Assembly (NCBI RefSeq): GCF_000373565.1
Contig: NZ_KB891852.1
Location: forward strand, 62,001-126,000
DNA length: 64,000 bases
Direction of reading: 5' to 3'
Origin: Streptomyces sp. HmicA12
Lineage (GTDB): Bacteria; Actinomycetota; Actinomycetes; Streptomycetales; Streptomycetaceae
The stretch's first letter is position 1, and the number at the start of each line of letters is the position of its first letter. The notes under the pieces are model-generated. The model ran no database searches and was not told the origin of the DNA. It saw only the letters and a program-made list of their open reading frames with translations. This document shows positions 9,401 through 21,400 of the stretch, one piece after another. The position numbers and the translations under genes are program-made.

Positions 9401-12400
9401 GTCGCCCTTGGCGATCTGGCCGGCGGTCTGGTCGCTGATGCCGGTGACGGGTTCGGTCTGCGGGGTCTCGTCACGGACTTCGCCGACGACGCGCAGCCGT
9501 GAGGCGTCGTGGGTCTGCGGGCCGGTTCCGGTGGAGATGGTGACGCGGTCGCCGTCGACCTCGTCGACCGCGCCGAGGGTGCCGTTCTCGTTGGCGACGA
9601 GCGAGCCGGGCCGGATGCGCTGGCCGGTGGCCGTCCACCCGGCGGGCCGCAGGTCGGTGGTGTCGTCGGCGGTGAGGGAGGCGGGCGCGATCCCGTTGTC
9701 GGTGTCGCCGTCGGCCCAGCGGATGGACACGGTCGTGTCGGTGACGCCGGTGACGGTGCCCTGGCGGTCGCCGCTGCCGGTGACGTTGGTGCCGGGGAAC
9801 AGGCCGCGGCCGCGGGTGTCCGTGGCGATGCGGTCGGGCAGGTTGCCGTCGATGACGGCGCCCTGTGCTCCGGTGGGCAGCGTGGTGGGCGCGTCGGTGT
9901 CCGGTGCTTCGGCGCGCGCGGCCGACGCGTTGAGCGGCGTGTAGACGACACCGCGGTCACCGCTGCGGCCGTCGGGGCTCTCGCTGATTGTTGTGCGCAG
10001 CATGTCCTCGGTGCGGCCCCGGCGGGTCACGGACACGGTCTCGGGCGCGGTGAGGACGTACCCGGCGCGGGTGACGGCGCGGCCGCGGCGGGTGGTGCCG
10101 TCGATGCGGGCCATGTCGCCCTGCTGGAGGTCGCCGACGGCGGCCCAGTGGGCGGGCTGTCCGCCGATGGGCTCCGGCTCGGGCCGTGTCTCCGGCTCGG
10201 CCACCTGCGGGGTGGGCTCGTCTTGGTCGGCGGCCGGCTCCGGGGTGGGCGCGGGCGTGTCCGTCTGCGGGGCGGCCGTGTCCGGCTGCCCGGACGGGCC
10301 CGGGCGGGTGCGCTGCTCGTCGTCGGGCAGCTCGTCGGGGCGCGGCTTGCGCCGGACGACGCCGAGCGCGGGGCGGACTTCGCGGGTCGGCCGGGTCTGC
10401 CCGTCCGGGGCGGTCTGCATGCCGCGGGCGCGGTAGCTGTCGTGGTCCTGCGAGCCGAGGGCCTGGATGCCGACCGGGGCGTGCCGGTACCGGTCGCCTT
10501 CGGTGATGGTGGCGCGGTTGGTGCCGATGGGGTTTGGGCCCGGCTGGAAGCCGTCGGGGCGGATGACGGTGGGGTGGGTGACTTCGTCGCCGGGCTGCAG
10601 GTCGTTGGGGTCGGCGACGACCGTGTACCCGTCGGCTTCCTGCTGCCGGTGCCATTCGTCGGCCTGCTGACGCCACGCTTCACGCTCGCGGGCGCGGTCT
10701 TGCGAGTAACCCCACTGGCCTTCGTTGGGGGCGTGCTCGGTCAGAACGCGGGTGATGGTGTCCGCGAGGGTCTCGCCGTTCGGGCCGCGGAAGGCGCGGG
10801 CGCGCTCTGCCGCGTCCGGCGCGTCCCACGGGAACGGCTGTCCCTCGGCGTCGCGGACGTGCTCCACCAGGGCGTTCGCGGCCCTCAGTGCCTGCTTCTG
10901 GGTGCCGAAGCCCTCCAGGTTGTCGTGGACGACCGGGAGCATGTTGCCCGGGGCGGCGATGCGGAAGCGGCGGTTGTACTCGGCGCCGTTGCGGGCGGCG
11001 TCGTTGGGGTAGATGAGCAGGCGGCCGCCCTTGGACAGGCGGGTGTTCTTGTCGTCGGCGATGGCCTGGAGTTCTTCCGCGTTGGGGGCGTCGGTGCGCT
11101 GTACGCCGCTGGTGCCCTGCTCGTCGAGCTGCCCGGCACGCAGGTGGTCGCGTACGGCGTCCAGGTTGGCGAACCGGGGCGCGTTCGGGTCCCGCTCGCC
11201 TTCGTCGGCCTGGGGCGCGGCGTCCGGTGCGGCGGCGTTCGCGGCCTGCTGCTTCTGCTGCTCCGCGTACTCGTGCTGCTCGATGCGCTTCTGGTGGCGG
11301 CGCTGCTGCTTGAACTGGTTGTAGGTGATGCGGCCGCCGTTGTTGTCGTACCACTCGATCAACTCTTCGCTGGCGTACTGCTTCCAGCGGCCGAACCGGG
11401 ACAGGGTGCCGCCGGAGAACAGGTCACGCTCGTCGACGGGCGGCAGGCTCCGGCTGTTGCGGGAGAAGAAGTAGCCGTTGGTCGCATCGATCGCAGCGGA
11501 GTAGCGGGCCTCGTCGAAGTCCTGGAACTCCCGCTGCATCCGCTCCTCTTCGGTCTGCGGGCGGCGGGTGACGTCGGCGTCGCCGAAGCCGAGGGCGGCG
11601 TCCATGGCCTTGCCGCGGGCCTCGACCTCTGCGGCGCTGGCCGCGGGGGTGGCGGGGATGGCGTCGCGGACACGCTGGTCGACGGCGTCACGCCGGTCCA
11701 TCTCGGCGACGGCACGCTCCTGGTCCTCGGGGGACAGTCCGCGGCCCCAGGCGGCGGCGAGTTCGTCGTCGCTCAGGGCGGTCAGGTCGTCCGGCAGGGC
11801 TTCGGGCTGCGGGGCGGTGGGGGCCTGCGGCTCCGTGTCCTGGTCGCTGTCGCCCTGGAACAGGTCGCGGGTCGAGCGCAGGGCCTTGGGCAGGGGGCGG
11901 CCGTCGGAGTCGCGCCACTGGTCGAGCGTGTCCGCGGACAGGGGCTCGTTCCAGTCGATGGCGTGCCCGTTGGCGTCGGGGGTCAGCTCGAACAGGTCGG
12001 CGAGCTCGCGGGCCTGCTCGCTGTCGCGGGCGGTGAGCGTGATGTTGCCGAAGCGGCCGCCGTTGCGGGCCTGCGCGAACTGCCAGGTGCGCATGCCGTC
12101 AGGGGTGTCTCCGGGGTCGTCGGTCCAGGTGATCAGGCCGCCGCCCGTGGACAGGGTGAGGGTGGGGTTGTCGGCGAGGGCGGCAAGGAAGGCGCGCCGC
12201 GCGGGCGTGTTCTCGTCGTTGGTCAGCCGGTCGCCGTTGCGCCACGACTGGCGCAGCTCGTCCATGCTCCGGATCGGCTTGCGGTGGCCGTCGCGGTCAC
12301 CGCCGGTGCGTCCGTCGCCGCGCTCTCCGCCGTCTCCGTCGCCGCTGGGGGCTTCGTTGTTCAGGTCGGGGAGGTGGGGCAGGTCGAGGCCGGGCATGCC

Positions 12401-15400
12401 CGGGCCGCCGGGTCCGCCGGGGCCACCGTTGTCTCCACCACGGCGGCGACGACGGCGCCGGCGCTTCCGGTCGTCCTCGTCCTCCTCGTTGTCGGGCTCG
12501 TCCGCGTCGGGCTCGTCGGTGTCGGCGCCCGGCGCGTTGCCCTGCTCGCCGTCGTTGTTTCCGTCCTGGGCGTCGCTGGCGCCTTCGCCTTGGCCGCCGT
12601 CCGCGTCCGGGGTCTGCGGGCCTCCGTCGGCCCCTTCGGGGGCTTCGTCGGGTGCCGCACCGTCGGCGTCCAGGTCGCGGCCGCGGCGTCCGTCGTCGTC
12701 TCGCTGCTCGTCGTCCTGGTTCTCCTGCTCCTCGCGGTCGCCTTCGGTGTCGTCGTTCTGGACGTCCGGGGCGCCCGGCTCGTTGTCCTGGTCGTTGTCG
12801 TCGCCGAGCTGCGGGGCCGCCTCGTTGTCGTCGTCGTTGACGTCCTCGTCGGGGTGGCGGAGGCGGAGCTCGGCGTCGCGGCTGTAGAACCGCTCCTCGC
12901 CGTCCTCGGTGACGATGCGGACGCGGCCGCGGCCGGTCATCTTCGGCGGCTCGGCCACGGTGTGCGTGCGGCCCTCCGCGTCGATGTACCGGTCGCCCTC
13001 GGCGAGTTCGGCGGGGTTGCGCATGTCCACGGGGCGTAGACGGCTGGTGTCACGGCCTTCGTGGTCGGCGAACATGTCGGGCGTGCCGAACTCGTCGTCG
13101 GGCTGGTCCAGGGGGTTGTTCGGGTCGACGACCTGCGGAGCCTGCTCCGGTTCGTCGACGTCGAACAGGCCGCCCTCGGGCTCGGCCGGGGCGGGCTTCT
13201 TCGGCTCCGCCTTCGGCGTACGTCCGGCGCGGCGGTCCTTCTCCGCTTCCAGGACTGCCATGCGGGTGCGGTCGGCGCCGGTCAGCTCGCCGTCGGCCAT
13301 CTCCCGCTCCATCAGGGAGACGATCTCGTCGGCGATCTCCTGGTCGGACATGGCGGTCGGCGCCTTGACGCCTTCGGGGCGGATCGCGTCGAGCTGCTGG
13401 GCGACGTCGTCCTGGTCGAGGGTGAGCGTGCCGCCGTCTTCCTCGCCGTCCGTGGCGCCGTCGGTTTCGTTCTCGCCCCCGTCGTCCGCCGCCGCTGTGT
13501 TCGGGGCGTCGGCCGGCGGCTCGTCGCTGCCGCCGTCCTGGGACCCGTCGGCCTGCGGCGTCTGCTCCTCGTCCTTGTTCGGCTTCGCCGGGGCGGCCGG
13601 GGTCACGTTGTCGTCGACGGGGTTCGGCTGAATCCCTGCGAGGGTGTCGTTCACCTCGTCCTGGGTGAGGTGGACCGTGTCCTCATCGTCGACGTTCGCC
13701 TCCGCGTCGGCGGGGGTGGCGGGCGGCTCCTGCTCCTCGTCCAAGTCCCCGCCGTCGGGGGCGGCTTCACCGGTCGTGGCGTCGCCGGGGCGGATCTCGT
13801 CGAGGGTCTGGGCGACCTCATCGGCGGAGAGCTGCACACGGTCCTGGTCGCCGTTCTCGTCCCAGTCCTGCTGCGGCTTCTCGGCGCGCTCGGGGGCGGG
13901 GAACTTCTCGTCGAACTGCTCCAGGCGCAGCTTGGCGGCGCCGACCGCGGCCTGCAGCGGGATGCGCTCCTCGCGACGATCGGCCACGATCTTGGCGCGC
14001 TCACTGGGCTTGAGCTTCTTGTCGAGTTCGCTCTCGTCGATCTCGGGCAGCTTGTCGAGGTCGGCGATCTTGCCGACGACGTCGTCGAGGAGGTTCGCGC
14101 GGGCCCGGGCGTGCTGGATCTGCGGCGTGAGGTCTGCGCTCGCCTGGGCGGTCTGCAGCAGGGCTATCTCTTCGTCGAGGCCGGGCAGGCTGTCGCGGTC
14201 GGCTGCCTGCAGATCCGGGGCCTTCTGCAGGGCGTTCTCCAGGCGGGTGATCATGCCCGCGCCGACGCCCTTCTTCTTCAGGTCCTCCGGGGTGCGCTCG
14301 AAGTCGCTGCGGGCCAGGTCACGGAAGCCGACGTGGGCGACGAGCGTGCCGTCGGCCCGGCGCTCGGTGCGCACTTCGACGTCCAGGCCGCCGAACATGC
14401 CGATGACTTTGCTGTCGCCCATGCCGTCGCGGTTGTGCTCCAGCAGTGCGGTGGCGACCTGCCGGTGCAGCGCCTTGCCGGCGTCCCCGCGGTCCCGGTA
14501 CGGCAAGCCGCCCATGGTCATGGTGAAGTTGCCGCGCACATCCTGGATACGGGGCATTACCTCCTCGCGTAGCGCGATGGCTTCGCGGGTGGCCTTGAGG
14601 CGGTGCTGCAGCTCGGTGAGGGTTTCGGCGCGGCGGACGCGTTCGGCGGCCTCGTTGTGCTGGTCGATCTCCAGGTCGCGGAGGCTGCGGCGGGCCTTCA
14701 TGAGCTGGCTCATGTAGGGGTTGCCGCCGATCTCGGCTTCCATCGTTTCGTAGTCGGGGTAGTCGACGTCGAGTTCGGTGACGGTGTCGCGGGTGTCGCT
14801 GTCGGCCATCTCCGGGCGCTGGATGTCGACCAGGCCCTCGGCCTTGGACGCGACGAATCCCGCCTTCCAGCCGTCCAGGGAGCCCTTGGTGGCGAAGATG
14901 TCGATCTCGACTTCGGCGTTCTGGTTGCCGTAGCGCAGGACGCGGCCGTTGCGCTGCTCCATCTGCGCGGCGCCCCAGTCGAGGTCAACGTGCGTGAGGC
15001 TGACCATGCGGTTCTGCGCGTTCATACCGGTACCGGCGACGCTGCTGGAACCGATGAGGACGGCTATCTCGCCGTCGCGGGCCTTGCGGAACAGCTCCGC
15101 GACCTCTTCGGGCTTGCCCTTCTTCTTGACGTCCTGGACGAACGCGATCTTCTCGGCAGGGATGCCGCCCGCAACCATCTGCCGCTTGAGTTCGGCGTAC
15201 GCGTCGAAGCCGCCCTTGTTGTCGCCGCCGGGCACACCCTCGTTCAGGAAGACCATCTGCAGGGCGCCGGTCACCGGGTGGTCCTCGTCGCTGCCGTAGT
15301 ACGTCTTGTAGACGCGGTCCTTGTGCTGGTGGTAGCGCTCAACGTGCTTGTCGGCGACGGCCTTGAGCTTGTTGCCCGCCGGGGCCTTCGGGTCGATGAG

Positions 15401-18400
15401 CCGCGGGTCCAGGGCCACAGAGGTGCCCTCGTTGGACACCGTGAGCATGTTGTCGTCGACCATCGCCCCCTTGCGGTTGCGGATCGCCTTCGGCTTGCCC
15501 TCGTGGATGGCACGGCCGCGGCCGACGAGCCCCTTCAAACGGGCCGTCTGGTCCTTGGTCGCGCCGACCAGGATCAGGTTCGGGCCGCCGCCCTTCACCT
15601 TGGGGCGCGGGATACCGACGTCGTCGGCACGCTTGGTGTCGGCGACCAGGCCCCACATCGTCTTCATGGCGCGCCGGTTGTGGAACTCGGAGAACCGCTC
15701 CACAATCCGCAGGCCGGAGCCGTCGGGCGCGTTCTCCACGCGCAGCGTCTTGCGGCCGAACGTGGCGGCCCACAGGTCCGGGGCGCCCGCGTTGTACGAG
15801 TCGAGAATCCACGGGGCGGCCAGGGCGAGCATTGTGTACTGCTCGGTGATCGAGTTGGACAGCGGCGTGCCGGTGGCCAGGGTGACCGTGGCGCGCTCCC
15901 CGCGCCGGGTGTGGAGGTCGGTCAGCTTCTGGTGCAGGTCGATGCCGCGGATCGTGGCCGGGTCGCCGCCGCCCTCCTTGGAGCGGAAACCGACGCCCTT
16001 GTAGCGGTGCGCCTCATCGATGACGGCGTAGTCGAAACCGAGGTCGTCCCAGTACGTTTCGCCCGGGGTGCGCATCGGCGCGGCGTTCTTGCTGATGCGG
16101 TTCTGGACCGTCGCGATGCGCTGCTCGATCTTCGCGACGATGAACGGGTGGTCCGGGTTGCTGGCGTCCTCGTACTGCCGGTCGAGCTGCTCGCGCAGCG
16201 CCTCCAGCTCGCGGAACTCGTAATCGTCCTGAGCCTCGGGGCTCATCTTGATCGAGCCGAACGCGGGCTCGGTGAAGATGACCAGGTCGGCCTTGTTGGC
16301 GCGCAGCCACTCCAAGGTGGCGTCGCGGCGGCCGTCGGCCAGGTCCGCCGAGGTGATCAGGTGGACGTCGGCGTTCGGGTACAGGAAGCGGGCTTCGTCG
16401 TACCACTGCTGTGCGAGGTGGTCGGGGACGACCGCGAACGGCTTCTCGATCTGCCCGGACGACTTGAGGGCCTGGGTGCCCATGACGAGCGTGCCCGTCT
16501 TGCCCAGACCGACTTCGTGGGCGAGGACGACGGACCGTTCGAACTGCATGCGGGCGGCGCCGGAGAGCTGCCAGGCGTGCGGGGTGCGGTCGGGCGTGAG
16601 GCCGTCCAGGGACGGGCTCATGCCGTCGTACGAACGGACGACGTGCCCGTTCATGATCCCGTTGTAGGCGTTGGTGAGCGTGGTGAGCCGCTCGCTGTCC
16701 GCGGTGGCGTACTTGGCGAACTCCGACCGCATCTGGTCGGCCTTCTGCCGCACCAGGCGGGACGTCTCCTCGTCGACGTCCTTCTGCTTGTCGTCGCGGT
16801 AAACGGTCAGCGAGCCGTTACCGAGGAGCGCGCGGGCGATCTCGACGGCGGCGCGGCCCTTGGTGCCCTTCTTCGGGTCGGCGGCGACGCCGTACAGGAC
16901 GTTGTTGGCCTGCGGGACTTTGCCGGTGTGGAGGATCCACCCGTACCGCTCGTCGTGGGCGACATGGAGGGTCTTGTCGCCGAGGTACTCGCGCAGGAAG
17001 CCCTGCACCAGCGCGGGCGGTGTCCAGTGCGCGCCCATCTCCGGCGTGAACTCGCCGATGGTCCGCTCGGGCGGCTGCACTGCTTCGAGCGCGGCCACGT
17101 TGACCTGGAAGGCGGGGTCACGCTCGGCGGCCTTGCGGGCGGCTGCGAGCTTGTTGCGCACCGCGCCGGACAGGTAGGCGCCGGCCAGCTCGAGACGGCC
17201 CGTCGCCGGGTCGGTGAAGACCTCGTTGCCCAGGGCCTGGAGGGCGGCGTCCGGGGTGGTGTTGAGCAGGCGGGCGATCTCGCGGAGGTCGACGCGGCCG
17301 TGCGCGGCGACGACGGCGGACAGCGCCGTCTTGGGGTCGTCGGTCGACTCCAGCGGCTGGCGGCGGGCGGCCGCGCGCTCGGTGAAGACGCGGGAGAGGA
17401 CCGGTTCGCCCTTCTCGGCGTCCCACCGCTCCAGCGCGAGGACCGATCCGGCGTCGGGGTCGAAGCGGAAGTATCCGAACGCGGTCGGGGTGCGCTCCTC
17501 CTTGCCCTCCGGTGTCGTGCCGGTCTTCCGCGTGCGGGTCTGGCCGGGCTTGGAAAGGGGGCCGAACTTGCTGACGTACGCGGTGTGGAGGTCGCCGAGC
17601 TGGGCGCGGAGCTTCTCGGCGCGCCCGTCCTCGGCGTTCTTCCGGTCCAGGGTGCGCAGTTCAGCGGCGACGTCGCGGAGCTGCATGAGGGCACGCAGCT
17701 GGTCTGTGCGGCCGTCGGAGGGCTGCACCGGGACGGGGTTGCCGCCGTTGACGTGCTGGTAGAGCTGGCCGTCGTCGCCCTCGTACAGGCGGCCCGTCCA
17801 GTCGTTGGCGTGCTTCTCGCGGGCGGTCTGCAGCACGACGCGCGGCCGGTCGTCGCCGTCGGGGTGCGGCTCGTAGCCGTTGCCGTCGGCGGTGGCCTTC
17901 TCTGCGATCTGCTTGAGGGCGTCACGGAGCTGCTCGGCGGCCTTGCCCGGGTTGCCCTTGACGGTCAGGCGCGGCCCGTACGGCGACGACTCCACGGCCA
18001 GGTCGCCGAGGACGTGCTCGGGGTGCTCGGTGAAGTAGGTGTTGACGTTCTCGCGGTGGCTGCCGATCTTCCGCTCGGGGGCGTTGATCCACGACTGGTC
18101 ACCGGGCTCGTCGCCGTCGGCGCGGCGGCGCAGCACGAGGACGTCGGTGACGACGTTGGTGCCGGCGTCGTTGAAGACACCGGCGGGCAGGCGTACGGCG
18201 CCGACCAGGTCGCCGTACTGGGCGATCTTCTGGCGGGCCTTGGTGCCCTTGGAGTCGAGGGTGTGCCGGGAGGTGATCAGGAGGGTGATGCCGCCCGGGC
18301 GGGTGAGCGCCAACTCCTTGGTGATGAACCCGTTGTGCAGGGACTCGGCCGGGTACCGCTTGTCGCCGAAGGGGACGGACGCGAACGGGACGTTACCGAT

Positions 18401-21400
18401 GGCGACATCGAACGTGCCCGGCTCGGCGTCGGTCTCCGCGAAGTTCTCGTTGAGGACGTTGGCGTCGGGGTAGATGGCCTGCGCGATGCGCGCGGTCGTC
18501 GGGTCCAGCTCGATGCCGGTGAGGTGGGCGCCCTCCGGGGACACCCCGAAGAAGGTTCCTGCGCCGGAGCCTGCCTCCAGGACCTCGCCGCGCTCGAAGC
18601 CGAACGCCTTGAGGCCGTCCCACATCGCCTCGGCGATGGGCTGCGGCGTGTAGTGCATCGACATGGTGCCGCGCGATGCCTGCCGCCACTCCACGGGTGT
18701 CAGCTCGTCGCTGAGCATGGTGCGCAGCTCGCGGTACTCCGCCCAACGGGCGTGGTCCTGCTCGTACTTGCCGTGCCGGGCGCCGCCCTGCTGGTAGCGC
18801 GGCTCCTTTTCCTGCGGCTCGGCCGCGAACATGATCGGGACCGAGCCCCACCCGGTCCAGCGGGCGAGGGTGCGCTTCTCCTTGTCGTTGGCCGGGCGCT
18901 GCTCGCGCTCCAGCCGCTTCATGACGCGGATCGCCTCGACGTTCGCCGCGGCGCGCTGCACCGGGCCCTTCGTCGCGGCGTCGGCCGGGTTCGGCCGGAA
19001 CCGCGGCGCTACATGTCGTACACCGAGTCGCGCAGCGCCTGCAGATCCCGCATCTCCGGCGTCAGCTCCGGCGCCTGATCGGTCTCCGGCTCCGGCTCCG
19101 GCAGCAGCTCCCGCAGCACCTGATCCGTTGCCGTCGCCCTGATCTGCCTGATCTGTCCGGCGCGGTCCTCGTACTCCGTCGCCGCCGGCACGGTCGTCTC
19201 CAGTGCCTCCTCGGCCACCAGAATCGCCGTCTCGATCTCCCTGCCCTTGTTCAGGAAGAACTTCTCCGGGTCGGCCATCTCCGCCAGTTCCTTCGGCCGG
19301 TACTTCGTCCAGTGGTCCCTGGCCACCTGGCTGTAGACGCTCACCGTCAGCCCCTTCGTCGTCGTTTGCGAGCGCGGCACGCAGGGCTGCCTGCTGCGCT
19401 TCCATGTCTGCGCGGGAGATGACCTTGAGGTCGTCGTCGCCGCCATCCTTGCGTACGGTCTCCCGCTTCGCGCCGATGGTGTGCAGCGCAGCGTTGATGG
19501 AGGCCAGTCGGCTGCGGGCCTTGGAGCGGTCCGAGGAGTCCAGCTCGCGGTCGGTGGACCGCAGCATCATCTCCCGGGACATCTCTTCGGAGACCCGCTG
19601 CAGTTCGGCGAGGAGGCCCTCGGGGATCTCCAGCCGGGCGCCCTTGCCGGACTTCCCGGTCAGCGGGTTCGTGCCGTCCGACCAGCCGTACTTGTGGCTG
19701 GCGAACAGGCTGTAGAGGGTCTGCCGCTCCTTGCTCGCCGTGGTGAAGGAGTCCGCGCGCCGGTTGCTCTGGTACAGCTCAAAGAACATCTTCGGCACCC
19801 ACACCGCGCGCGGTGTGCCGTACAGGCGCTGCGGCTCGGTGTCCGGGTCTCCGTCGTACGCGTCGACGATCGCGGCCAGGGCCTCGGGCAGCGTGGGGTA
19901 CGCGCCCAGACGCGAACCGCTGCGGCCCTTGCTGGCGTTCCATCCGGCCTTGTAGCCGTACTGGTCGGCGCTGTCGACGGCGTGGTAGGTGATCGAGCCG
20001 TATCGGGAGCCGTCGACATGAACGGCTTCGGTGTAGGTGCTGGTCGGGCTCGCGTTGGTCTCTGCGCGGCGGACCTTCGCCTCGCGGCCCTTCATGGCCC
20101 GCCGGTTCTGCTCGTCGAAGACCGCCTTCACGCGCTCGTCGAGAGCCTCGCGGGACACACCGTGGACCGTGCTTCGGTCCTTGTTGAGGGCCAGGAATTC
20201 CTTGTTCAGGGCCTCGTCGTCCATGCCAGCCACGTCGGGCCGGTTGCGATACTTGTCGGCCTTGCGGTTTTCCTTTTCCGCGTACACCGCTCTGTTGCGG
20301 GCCTTGAGCGGGCGCTGCTCCTCTGCCGTCAACCGCGGCATGTTGATCGGCAGGCCGACGAACTCGCGACTCAGCTCGTCATCCGTGAGGTCTTGGACGG
20401 GCTTGCGCTGCTCGATGTTGCGGATCTTGCGGAGCTGCTGTGTCCGCTCGGCGGTCTCCAGGCGGCTCCCGAGGTCGTTGTAGAGGTCGCGATCTGGGGC
20501 GAGGTCGTCTTCACTGCGACCGGGGCCCATCGTCGGGTTGTGGGCGGCCCGGGCGGCGTTCAGGCGCTTGATGTGCGCGGAGAGGTCCTCGTCGGACAGG
20601 TCCTCGGGCGCGTCGGTGCCGTTGAGGGACTCTGTGGTGCGGCGGCGCCGGTCCTCGTACAGGGCGCGCTCGTCGTCGTTGAGCGCCTCGCCGCGACGGT
20701 TGCCGTACGTGCCGCGCTCGCGCTCGGAAGCACGGATCGCGTCGCGGAGCTCGCTGTCGCCCATCGCCGCGGCCCGCTCCTGTGGGGACTGTGCGGGCTC
20801 CGGCGCCTGCGGCTCGCTGGAGTCATTCGTGCCCGGCTTGTTGGCGTCGTCCTGAGTGGCGCGGCGGCGCTCGATCTCCGCCTCGATCTTCTGCAGCGCG
20901 GCCCGCGCCCGCTGCTCGCGCTGCGGCTTCCCCGCCTGCTTGGCGGCCTGCACGTGGAGCTGCAGGTTCTCGCGGTGCCCCTCCAGGTCCGCCTCGGACA
21001 TGGCGCGGAGCTTCTTGGTGTCCTCGTCGAGCTGCTGGGCCGGGTTGCGCGTCTCGCCCTGTGGGGTGGCGTCCTCGTCGACGACGCGGACGTTGCGGCC
21101 CTGGCGGGCGAACTCGGCGAGGATGTCCGCGGTCTTGCGGTCGCGGGTCTCCGGCTTCCATGTGCCGGTGGTGACGCGCGCGCTCTGCATGCCCGACCAC
21201 GGCAGCTTGCCGCCGGCGCCGACGGCCTTGTCGTCCTTGGCGTCGTTCTTGATCGTGCCGCGGATCGCGATGATCCGCTTGCCCTTGTGGGTCGTCCACG
21301 CCACGGTCACGTGGTCGGCCTTGGACGGGTCGACGGTGGCCAGGTGGTGGCGGGCGATGATTTGGTCGGCGTTGGTGAGCTGGTTGGCGATGGGGATGTA

